From Rhodobacterales bacterium HKCCE3408 (lineage in GTDB: Bacteria > Pseudomonadota > Alphaproteobacteria > Rhodobacterales > Rhodobacteraceae): a stretch of DNA of 64,000 bases. Below the pieces are notes generated by a model. That model was not told the DNA's origin and made no database searches. It worked only from the letters and a program-made list of their open reading frames with translations. The stretch covers positions 62,001 through 126,000 of the forward strand of contig WVSN01000008.1 of NCBI GenBank assembly GCA_015689705.1, written 5' to 3'. A program made the translations under genes and the position numbers. Below, piece after piece: positions 42,073 to 48,936 of the stretch; positions within the stretch are counted from its first letter, which is position 1, and the number at the start of each line of letters is the position of its first letter.

Positions 42073-43311
42073 TCACCATGCGTCGAGCGCGCCGGATACG
42101 CGCGCCACCATCGCCTCACGGTCCCAGTCGCGCGGATCGACCATGTCGGAGCGGATCTCGATCACTTTCACCCCGGCTTCTTCCAGCGCATGTTTCGCGA
42201 AAAGCGTGCCCAGGCCGGAGAACCGGTCGTGTTCGGGTACCAGCATCAGCGCAGCGTCGATCCGGTTCCGCTTCGCCTCGCGCACCATCCAGGCGTTAAT
42301 CCAGGGCGGCTGATGAAGCTGCTCGTTCATGGCCGAGATGCGGGCGGCGAGCGCGCGGACCGGATCGCCGTGATCGGCACGAATGTAGCCGTCGGCGGCG
42401 AACGGCAGGTACATCGACCAAGTGAAGACCGCGCCGTGGCTCTCCTCGAACGCGGTGTAGAACGACGTGTCGAACCAGAGCCCGGCGCCGATCCACATCA
42501 TCCGGATGCGCTCGTCCGGGCAGACCCACTCCTTGCGGTCGATGCGCCCGGCCACCTCGTCGCGGAAGGCTTCGGCATGGGAGATGGCCCAGTCCGACCC
42601 CCGGTGCCATTGCGGGATCATCACGTTCGGCATCTGCTCACCGATCCGCATCGGGCATTTCGGGGCGGCGGCGATGAGATCGGCAATCTCACCTATGATC
42701 CGCTCCTGCCGGTCGATCGCGTCCATGTAGGCGGCGAAGCCGTCGCGGTCGAACGGCCGTCCGGTCAGGTCCTCGAGTGCCGCGATCAGCACCTCGATCT
42801 CGGCCACGGTCAGGTCGAGCCGCTCGGTGCCGTAGAACGCCTCCCAGTCGTCGCGCGCCGCGTCGAACCAGTCGGGCTGCGGATCGGGGATGCCGGGGGC
42901 AGAGAAGAGATGCAGCGGCGCGCCGGTCGCTTCGGACCACAGCTGGAAGATCTTCTGGTGCTCGTCCGAGCTTTGCCGGGCGCACAGAAGCGACGGCGCG
43001 GGCAGCCCGCCCCAGGGCTGGCGCTCCGGTTCGGCGTCGAGCGCGGCGATCAGGGGCAGCGAGGAATAGCGCGGCAGGTGGGCGTGGTAGCCCATCTCGG
43101 CCATCCGGTCGAAGGAGTGCGGGGCAAGCTGCTTGGCCGCGATCAGCGCCGACCACCACTGGTTCGTGACCATCGGCACGTCCATGTGATGGAAGATCTC
43201 GTGCGGCGTGTCGGCGTTGACGAAGGCGAACGGCTCACCGCCCTTGATCCGGTCGCGCAGGCCGCGGACCCAGTCCTTCTGGTAGTCGCCGGCGGCGCGG
43301 GCGCAGGTCAT
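42073..43311 (-). CDS. 2-hydroxyacyl-CoA dehydratase family protein (HgdB/FldB/BcrB-like), larger subunit, cysteine-poor
   Basis: A 412-residue protein of the 2-hydroxyacyl-CoA dehydratase/benzoyl-CoA reductase subunit family. PSLLCARQSSDEHQKIFQLW and the C-terminal segment NRIDAALMLVPEHDRFSG...LEEAGVKVIEI follow the family plan. Classical subunits bind a [4Fe-4S] cluster through three cysteines. Here only Cys110 occupies a family position, the other two being replaced (Ser/Leu near 83, LVPEH near 358). It is co-translated with a second family member. No ATP-dependent activator gene is visible. The enzyme may therefore work differently or have lost dehydratase activity. Confidence 0.8.
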   Translation of the reverse strand: MTCARAAGDYQKDWVRGLRDRIKGGEPFAFVNADTPHEIFHHMDVPMVTNQWWSALIAAKQLAPHSFDRMAEMGYHAHLPRYSSLPLIAALDAEPERQPWGGLPAPSLLCARQSSDEHQKIFQLWSEATGAPLHLFSAPGIPDPQPDWFDAARDDWEAFYGTERLDLTVAEIEVLIAALEDLTGRPFDRDGFAAYMDAIDRQERIIGEIADLIAAAPKCPMRIGEQMPNVMIPQWHRGSDWAISHAEAFRDEVAGRIDRKEWVCPDERIRMMWIGAGLWFDTSFYTAFEESHGAVFTWSMYLPFAADGYIRADHGDPVRALAARISAMNEQLHQPPWINAWMVREAKRNRIDAALMLVPEHDRFSGLGTLFAKHALEEAGVKVIEIRSDMVDPRDWDREAMVARVSGALDAW

Positions 43312-44399
43312 GCGGGCACCCGGGCCGCGGCGCGAATGCGGGCTTCCGCGGCGGCGAGCCAGTCATCGTGGGGGTTGGCGGGCAGGAATCCGAGATCGAC
43401 GACGGGGACGCCCTTTGCGGCCAGCGCGGCCGAAAGCGAGGGAAGGTCCCACCCGAGCGTTTCCTCGTGCGGGGCGCAGTAGGCGACGACAACGTCGCAG
43501 TTCGCCAGCCGTTCGGTGAGCGCAGCGCGGTAGCAGCCTGCCGGCGCAGCGCGAGGATGAAGCGGATTGGTGGCGACCGCGCGGATCAGACCGTCCAGAT
43601 CGGGTCCGCCGGCATGTGCGGCGGGCCAGACGTGACCGTAGGGCTGAAGATCGACGGACAGCCGTCCGATCCGGTCGAGCATGTCGTACAGCGCCGGGTC
43701 GATGCTGGCCGAGCCGATGAGGCCGATCACCGGTCCCGGAGACGACGCGGTCGCCGCCCCGATCGCGTCGGCGATGAGACCGGCATGGTCTTCCGGCCCT
43801 AGCCAGCGGCCGGCATTGCGCCAGGTGAATTCAGTGCGCGCGGGCAGACCGGCCAGTGCCAGTCGTTCGACCGCGTCAAGGCGCCGGCTTTCCACTTCGA
43901 GCGCATGCTCCAGTCCTTCGCGGAAGCCATGGCCCGTGGTGTCGGACAGGAACGCGTCGAGCCGCGCGGCCTCCGACATGTTGAAGCGGTGAACCGGCGC
44001 GCTGTCGGTATGCAGCAGGTTCCACAAGTGCAGAGGAGGCCCGTCGGGGAGGATGCCGATCCGGCGCAGTTCCAGCGCATACTGGTAGGCCGTCAGTCCG
44101 GCAGTATCGTCGCGGGCGAAGACGAGGCCCGCGAACCCGTCGAACGCGCCGGCTGCGAGCCGGTGCAGAAATCCGGCGGCGAAGCGATCCATGAACGGCT
44201 CGACAAAGGGCGCAACGCGCGGATCGGGCCGGACGCCATCCGGCGAGGCCTTGATGTCCAGAGGAACCGCCCCTGCCGCCGTGACCAGTGCGTCCGGCAG
44301 CCCATCGCCGAATATGCCGATCCTCGGCGCATCCATGACAGCGCCCTCGGCCTTCGCCGCAAAGGCGCGCTCCAGGCGCTCGGCTGCTGACTCGGGCAT
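43308..44399 (-). CDS. 2-hydroxyacyl-CoA dehydratase family protein, smaller subunit, cysteine-poor
   Basis: A 363-residue partner with family features: PRIGIFGDGLPDALVTAAGA, PVIGLIGSASIDPALYDML and CDVVVAYCAPHEETLGWDLP. Cys308 (AYCAP) sits at the canonical C-terminal cluster position. The N-terminal family cysteines are replaced (APFVEPFMDRFAAGF; LVFARDDTAG in place of a Cys-Asp). With the preceding analysis, each chain keeps about one of three expected ligands. The gene is first in a two-gene unit with its own operator and promoter. The assignment rests on fold-level motifs, so it is less certain than for the partner. Confidence 0.75.
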   Translation of the reverse strand: MPESAAERLERAFAAKAEGAVMDAPRIGIFGDGLPDALVTAAGAVPLDIKASPDGVRPDPRVAPFVEPFMDRFAAGFLHRLAAGAFDGFAGLVFARDDTAGLTAYQYALELRRIGILPDGPPLHLWNLLHTDSAPVHRFNMSEAARLDAFLSDTTGHGFREGLEHALEVESRRLDAVERLALAGLPARTEFTWRNAGRWLGPEDHAGLIADAIGAATASSPGPVIGLIGSASIDPALYDMLDRIGRLSVDLQPYGHVWPAAHAGGPDLDGLIRAVATNPLHPRAAPAGCYRAALTERLANCDVVVAYCAPHEETLGWDLPSLSAALAAKGVPVVDLGFLPANPHDDWLAAAEARIRAAARVPA

Positions 44400-44414
44400 G
44401 TGCCCCTCCCTGAT

Positions 44415-44431
44415 AGTTCATTCTGTGAACT
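44415..44431 (-). promoter_or_regulatory. MarR-type operator copy B
   Basis: AGTTCA-TTCTG-TGAACT is a perfect 6-bp inverted repeat with a 5-bp spacer, 15 bp before the dehydratase-like start codon. Confidence 0.78.
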
Positions 44432-44450
44432 GTATCGGCGATCCTGTCAA
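44420..44450 (-). promoter_or_regulatory. Promoter of the dehydratase-like pair
   Basis: A consensus TTGACA -35 on the minus strand is followed, with a spacer of about 19 bp, by CAGAAT as -10; the -10 lies inside operator B. The long spacer leaves the exact -10 uncertain. Confidence 0.5.
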
Positions 44451-44473
44451 GCAGCCCTCCTCGCGCATCTAGC

Positions 44474-44502
44474 TTGACCTTGCCTCGCTGAATAGTTCAT
44501 AC
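44474..44502 (+). promoter_or_regulatory. Promoter of the plus-strand CoA-transferase
   Basis: TTGACC as -35, a 17-bp spacer and TCATAC as -10. The -10 lies inside operator C, so binding there should block transcription. Confidence 0.5.
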
Positions 44503-44510
44503 CGTGAACC
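44494..44510 (+). promoter_or_regulatory. MarR-type operator copy C
   Basis: AGTTCA-TACCG-TGAACC, 17 bp before the CoA-transferase ATG. It is the divergent partner of copy B, 62 bp away. Confidence 0.77.
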
Positions 44511-44527
44511 GTTAAGGGGGGACGGAT

Positions 44528-45703
44528 ATGGCCCAACCGCTGGCCGGCGTGCGCATCGCCGACTTCAGCCACGTGATCGCGGGTCCGCTCGCGACGCAGT
44601 TCCTGTGTCTCCTCGGCGCAGAGGTCATCAAGATCGAGCCCGAAGCCGGCGATGCCATGCGCTACTACACCCGGCGCGCCGATCTGCGCGGCATGGCCGA
44701 GCCGTTCATGGGGGCCAATGCCGGAAAGAAATCTGTCGTCCTCGATCTGAAGTCAGCCGACGGCCGTAAGGCGGCGCGCGCCATTGCCGACAGCACCGAC
44801 ATCGTCGTGGAGAACTTCCGGCCCGGCGTCGCAGCGCGGCTAGGTCTCGCCTACGAAGAGCTGTCGGAGGGCCATCCGGGGCTCATCTACTGCTCGATCT
44901 CGGGTTTCGGCCAGACCGGCCCGATGCGCGATTTTCCCGCCATCGACCAGGTGATCCAGAGCGTATCCGGCCTGATGACGCTGTCGGGCAGCGATGCGGA
45001 CGGGCCGACGCGGATCGGATTCCCCATCGTCGACACGTACTGCGCGCTGATGGCTGCTTTCGCGATCCTCGCCGCCTACACGCAGCGGCAGGCCGATCCG
45101 GACGGGCGCGGGCAGTACGTCGACGTCGCGATGTTCGACACGACGATGGTGATGATGTCGTCGGTCCTCGGGCAGATCCTGATCTCGGGGAAGAACCCCG
45201 AACGGAGCGGCAACCGCGGCTTCTCGGGTGCGCCGACGGCGGACACGTTCGACACGGCGGACGGCCAGATCACCATCGGCGCGGTCCAGCAGAACCAGGT
45301 CGCCCGGCTGTTCGAGGCGCTCGGTCGGGCGGATCTTTTGCAGGACGAACGGTTCGCAACACCGGACGCCCGGTTGCAGAACGAAGCAGCCCTGCAGGAC
45401 GAACTGCGCGCGGCGTTCGGTGCGAGGACCGCTGACGCATGGGAGACAATCCTCAACCGGGCGGGCGTGCCGGCCGGCAAGGTCCGCAGCGTGGCCGAGG
45501 CGCTCGAGCTGGCCAAAGCCTCCGAGCGCGATCTTTTCCTCGACGTGCCCACACCGAACGAGGCCGTCCCAAGCGCGCGCATCCTCAATGCGGGGTTCCG
45601 GTTCGCCCATGACGGGCCGGGACATGCCGGCAGCGTCCCAGGGCTCGGCGCCGATACCGAAGCCGTGCTGGCCGCGCTCGCCAAGGCCGCCGGCAAGCCC
45701 TAG
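44528..45703 (+). CDS. Family III CoA-transferase (CaiB/BaiF), catalytically complete, divergent
   Basis: A 391-residue protein with GVRIADFSHVIAGPLATQFL at the N-terminus, KSVVLDLKSADGRKAARAIA and the active-site strand VDVAMFDTTM containing catalytic Asp204. It transfers CoA between an acyl-CoA donor and an unknown acid. It is transcribed alone, divergently from the dehydratase-like genes, under operator C, and ends on a CTAG shared with the convergent MarR gene. AAGGGGGGACGGAT supplies the ribosome site. Confidence 0.92.
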   Translation: MAQPLAGVRIADFSHVIAGPLATQFLCLLGAEVIKIEPEAGDAMRYYTRRADLRGMAEPFMGANAGKKSVVLDLKSADGRKAARAIADSTDIVVENFRPGVAARLGLAYEELSEGHPGLIYCSISGFGQTGPMRDFPAIDQVIQSVSGLMTLSGSDADGPTRIGFPIVDTYCALMAAFAILAAYTQRQADPDGRGQYVDVAMFDTTMVMMSSVLGQILISGKNPERSGNRGFSGAPTADTFDTADGQITIGAVQQNQVARLFEALGRADLLQDERFATPDARLQNEAALQDELRAAFGARTADAWETILNRAGVPAGKVRSVAEALELAKASERDLFLDVPTPNEAVPSARILNAGFRFAHDGPGHAGSVPGLGADTEAVLAALAKAAGKP

Positions 45704-46221
45704 TCGTCGTCGGCCGCGCCCTCGGCACCTTCTACAGCCAGCTTTTCGACAATGCCGAACAGGACGTCGAAAAAGATCCTCCGCTCGGCCTCGGGGATGC
45801 CGTCGAACCAATCGTCATGGCGGCGGATGGCGGCGACGCGCATCTGCTCCGCCATGGCTTCACCGTCCTTGGTCAGGTTCAGTTCGTTCCAGCGGCGGTC
45901 TGTCTCACTGCGCGTCCGCTCGATCAGCCCGCGCTTTTCCAGCGCCTGAACGATCTTCGTGACCGCCGACTTCTTCAGCACCAGAGATCCGGCAAGCCCG
46001 TTCTGGCTGATCCCGGGATTGTGCCCGATCATCGCGAGGATGCCGATCTCGCCCGGCTCGAGCCCGAGTTCGTGCCGCATCTCGTCGCTGTCCGCGCGCA
46101 GCAGGAAACGAAGCGTCCGGGTCAGGAACGGCAGATCGCGGGCGAGCCAGCCAAGCTCGACCATCTCGCCCGCCCCGATCCTGAGCGGTCCGCGTGTGCC
46201 TGTATCGATCGGGTGCGTCAT
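45700..46221 (-). CDS. MarR family transcriptional regulator of the CoA-transferase cluster
   Basis: A 173-residue winged-helix regulator. LGLEPGEIGILAMIGHNPGI and SQNGLAGSLVLKKSAVTKIV form the HTH, followed by LEKRGLIERTRSETDRRWNE (wing with conserved Asp-Arg). The ATG MTHPIDTGTRG immediately follows a 17-bp palindrome, which implies autoregulation. The same palindrome stands before the three neighbouring transcription units. MarR proteins usually release DNA when a phenolic or acyl-CoA ligand binds. The true ligand is unknown. Confidence 0.9.
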   Translation of the reverse strand: MTHPIDTGTRGPLRIGAGEMVELGWLARDLPFLTRTLRFLLRADSDEMRHELGLEPGEIGILAMIGHNPGISQNGLAGSLVLKKSAVTKIVQALEKRGLIERTRSETDRRWNELNLTKDGEAMAEQMRVAAIRRHDDWFDGIPEAERRIFFDVLFGIVEKLAVEGAEGAADDD

Positions 46222-46238
46222 GGTTCGGACAGTGAACC
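46222..46238 (-). promoter_or_regulatory. MarR-type operator copy D, at the regulator's own start
   Basis: GGTTCG-GACAG-TGAACC abuts the marR start codon. It is less symmetric than copies A-C, but it keeps the 17-bp length and the TGAAC half. A weak TTGTGC/CACTGT promoter overlaps it. Confidence 0.65.
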
Positions 46239-46285
46239 ATCCCCGGCCACCGCACAAGCATCGGACCGCGTCCGCCGTGCTTCTG

Positions 46286-46780
46286 TCAGGCCGTCTGCGC
46301 CATCGCCATCAGAGCAAAGAGCAGCAGAACCGCGGACAGCGCGCAGGCCGCTGTGCGCACCGAGTTCCAGAACGTCCACCGGGGCAGATACGTGCGCCGC
46401 CAGTAGGCACCGGTCGCCTCGTCGGAGAGGTTCATGCGGGCCAGGGCCTCGTTCATCGGGACATTGAAGACAACCGTCACGCCGAAACAGCCCAGAAGGT
46501 AAACCATCCCGGCGAGCCCGGTGAACGCCGATGCGGGTTCGGCCAGACTGGCAACCGAAAGCCCGACAAGGACGAGCGACACTCCGGCCATTCCGAGGAA
46601 AAGGGTCATGAAGACCCAACGGAAGACTTCGCGGTTTATCACCTGCATCGCCTCGACGCCGCCGACACCGCCGGTCAGCGACAGCGACCGCATGATGAAA
46701 TCCGAGAAGGCGAGAAAGACGCCGGCGATCAGCGCGTATGCGATCACGGCAAACTGCGTAAGAAAAAGCAAGGTCGACAT
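46286..46780 (-). CDS. DUF1772 / anthrone oxygenase-like membrane protein
   Basis: A 164-residue four-helix membrane protein with FLAFSDFIMRSL, FNVPMNEALARMN and YLPRWTFWNSVRT, the DUF1772 signature. The NVPxN and W residues are conserved in proteins linked to anthrone oxidation, but most bacterial members are uncharacterised. AAAGGAG with a good spacing precedes the ATG. It follows an NmrA-like dehydrogenase, and both are downstream of an AraC regulator. Confidence 0.8.
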   Translation of the reverse strand: MSTLLFLTQFAVIAYALIAGVFLAFSDFIMRSLSLTGGVGGVEAMQVINREVFRWVFMTLFLGMAGVSLVLVGLSVASLAEPASAFTGLAGMVYLLGCFGVTVVFNVPMNEALARMNLSDEATGAYWRRTYLPRWTFWNSVRTAACALSAVLLLFALMAMAQTA

Positions 46781-46810
46781 GATTGGGTTCTCCTTTAGAA
46801 TCTGTAGCTT

Positions 46811-46838
46811 ACGGCAAGGAGCTAAAGCTCCTTGCCGT
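46811..46838 (-). other. 13-bp perfect stem-loop between NmrA-like and DUF1772 genes
   Basis: ACGGCAAGGAGCT and AGCTCCTTGCCGT are exact arms separated by 2 nt, 10 nt after the upstream stop. The right arm in the minus-strand transcript contains CUCCUU, complementary to the AAGGAG ribosome site of the next gene. It may be a terminator, a processing stem, or part of a translational switch. Confidence 0.5.
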
Positions 46839-46848
46839 GGTACGGGGA

Positions 46849-47676
46849 TCAGGCGGCCGCATTCCAGGCGCCGGCCTGTGCGGCGCGCCGCGCGAAGTCG
46901 GTGAAATCCCGCGGCGGACGACCGAGCGCACGCTGCACGCCGTCGCCGACCCGGGCGTTGCGCCCGTCCAGCGTCTCGCGGGCGATCGCTGTGAACACAT
47001 CCGCCACGAACGTCCCGCCAGACCGGGCGATGTTCGCGTGGAATTCCTCGAAACTGATCGGGATGTGCCGGATCTCCCGGCCGATCACCTTCGACATTTC
47101 AGTCCCCATGTCGGCGAAACTCATCAGCCGCGGCCCGGTCACTTCGTACAACTGGGCCTTGTGGCCCTCTTCGGTCAGCGCCGCGACCACGACGTCGGCG
47201 ATGTCCTCGATGTCGATGATCGGCTCGGCGATGGCGCCTCCGGGCATCGGCAGGACGCCCGCAAGAATGGGATCGCGGAGATAGCCTTCGCTGAAATTCT
47301 GCGCGAACCACGCCGACCGGACGATCGTGAAGTCCACGCCCGAGTTGCGCACGACGTCCTCGCCCATCCGGGCGTGGTGCTCCCCGCGGCCGGATAGCAG
47401 GACGAGATGACCGACACCGGCGTCCTTCGCGGTCTCGCACAGGGACTCGAGCCGCTCGACGGCGCCCGGAAAGGCGAGATCCGGAAAGTAGGTGACATAG
47501 GCCGAGCCGACACCGGCAAGGGCCGCGGCCCAGGTTTCCGGCGACTCCCAGTCGAACGGCGTGGCCGAGGTCCGCGATCCGCGGCGGACCGGAAGGCCCC
47601 TGCCCTCCAGCTGTGCGGCGACGCGGCCCCCGGTCTTGCCTGTGGCGCCGATGACGAGAATGGGTTTGGTCTGCAT
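46849..47676 (-). CDS. NmrA-like NAD(P)-binding protein (atypical SDR)
   Basis: A 275-residue protein with the NmrA/HSCARG-type dinucleotide motif LVIGATGKTGGRVAAQLEG, LVLLSGRGEHHARMGED, VRSAWFAQNFSEGYL and EPIIDIEDIADVVVAALTE. It lacks the YxxxK catalytic pair, as usual for this group, which includes quinone reductases and redox sensors. It forms a unit with the DUF1772 gene. AraC control is inferred from adjacency. Confidence 0.85.
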   Translation of the reverse strand: MQTKPILVIGATGKTGGRVAAQLEGRGLPVRRGSRTSATPFDWESPETWAAALAGVGSAYVTYFPDLAFPGAVERLESLCETAKDAGVGHLVLLSGRGEHHARMGEDVVRNSGVDFTIVRSAWFAQNFSEGYLRDPILAGVLPMPGGAIAEPIIDIEDIADVVVAALTEEGHKAQLYEVTGPRLMSFADMGTEMSKVIGREIRHIPISFEEFHANIARSGGTFVADVFTAIARETLDGRNARVGDGVQRALGRPPRDFTDFARRAAQAGAWNAAA

Positions 47677-47779
47677 GGGTCTGTCTCCCGGTTTGTATGG
47701 ACATTCCGGGGATAGGCCGACGCATCGGGCGCGGTATTGACCGGCCCTGCCAGGATTTTGACCGCCGTCGCCAGATCGG

Positions 47780-48784
47780 TCAGCCGCCGCGGTATTCCTT
47801 GCGGTAACTCGCCGGTGTCGTGCCGATCCAGCGCTTGAAGGCCCGGGTGAACGAACTTTGCTCCGAGAACCCGGTCAGGAACGCGATTTCGGCCAGGGAG
47901 TGGTTCTCGTCGCGCAGCAACCCCACGGCCAGTTCACGGCGCGTCTCTTCAGTCAGGCCGTGAAAGCTCATCCCGTGCTCCGACAGGCGCCGGTGCAGGG
48001 ATCGCGCGCTGAGACCGAGACCGCGCGCGATGTGGTCCTGCTTCGGCACGCCCTCGCTCAGGGCCTGGGCAATCGCGTCTCGCGCCCGGGCGACGATGGC
48101 GGGGGCGTCCGCGATGCCGGATAGTTCATCGTCCAGATGCGAGGTCAGGAAACGCGATATCCCCTCGTCACCGAGGATATTCTGTTGCTCCAGCGTCTCG
48201 GACGAAAACAGGAGGGCGTCCAGCTCCGCGCCGAGGCGGACCGGGCAGCCGAAATATGCTTCATGCGCCGCGACCGACTTCGGGCCCCGGTGCCGGATCA
48301 GCACTTCAAGCGGTGCGATGGGCTCCGGGCTGACCTGCCGCGCGATCGACACCGCGCTGGCCAGCGTGGCCTCGTTTGACAGCCGCAGACCCAGTCGGCG
48401 CTCCCCCGACCTGTGCAGGATGAACAGTGTTCCGCGCGGATCGGGCCGCAATTCGTACTCGACCACGCTCGTCCAGAGCCGCGCATAGCGTTCGACACGC
48501 GCATAAGACCGGCCCAGCGTCGTGGCCGCCTTGAACGCCAGCCCGAGCGCTCCGTATTCGTCGAGCCGCATGGATGCCCCTGTCCGCACCGGAAGATCCG
48601 TCACGTCTATTTCGGCGGCCATTCGTTCCAGCAGGTCGTAATAGGCGACGTCGGGAACCATCGCTTTTGGATCCCACGCCCCGTCGGGATCGAGCCCGAT
48701 CGAAGCCAGCAGCGCGCGCGCGGCCACCCCGGACCCGGCCGCGGCCACCATCTTTCGCGCAAAGAGCGAGGTGACGTATCCCAT
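47780..48784 (-). CDS. AraC family transcriptional regulator (OruR/ArgR-like, Arabinose_bd-type N-terminus)
   Basis: A 334-residue regulator. The N-terminal ~200 residues resemble the Arabinose_bd domain of OruR-type activators (DLPVRTGASMRLDEYGALGL, YFGCPVRLGAELDALLFS). The C-terminal AraC domain has two HTHs (SARSLHRRLSEHGMSFHGL; LAEIAFLTGFSEQSSFTRAF). MGYVTSLFARK is chosen as the start. It probably activates the two genes downstream on the same strand. Confidence 0.88.
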   Translation of the reverse strand: MGYVTSLFARKMVAAAGSGVAARALLASIGLDPDGAWDPKAMVPDVAYYDLLERMAAEIDVTDLPVRTGASMRLDEYGALGLAFKAATTLGRSYARVERYARLWTSVVEYELRPDPRGTLFILHRSGERRLGLRLSNEATLASAVSIARQVSPEPIAPLEVLIRHRGPKSVAAHEAYFGCPVRLGAELDALLFSSETLEQQNILGDEGISRFLTSHLDDELSGIADAPAIVARARDAIAQALSEGVPKQDHIARGLGLSARSLHRRLSEHGMSFHGLTEETRRELAVGLLRDENHSLAEIAFLTGFSEQSSFTRAFKRWIGTTPASYRKEYRGG

Positions 48785-48936
48785 CGCGGCAGGATAGGCG
48801 GCGATTTCGCTCCGGCAAAGAACTCTGGCCACGCCGGTCCTGGTCAGGCGCAGTCCTTGGGCCCCCGCACCTATCCGTAAAGCTTGGCAGGCCGGTCCGT
48901 TCTGCTAGCCTTCGTCCACCAACGCTGGAGTCTACG

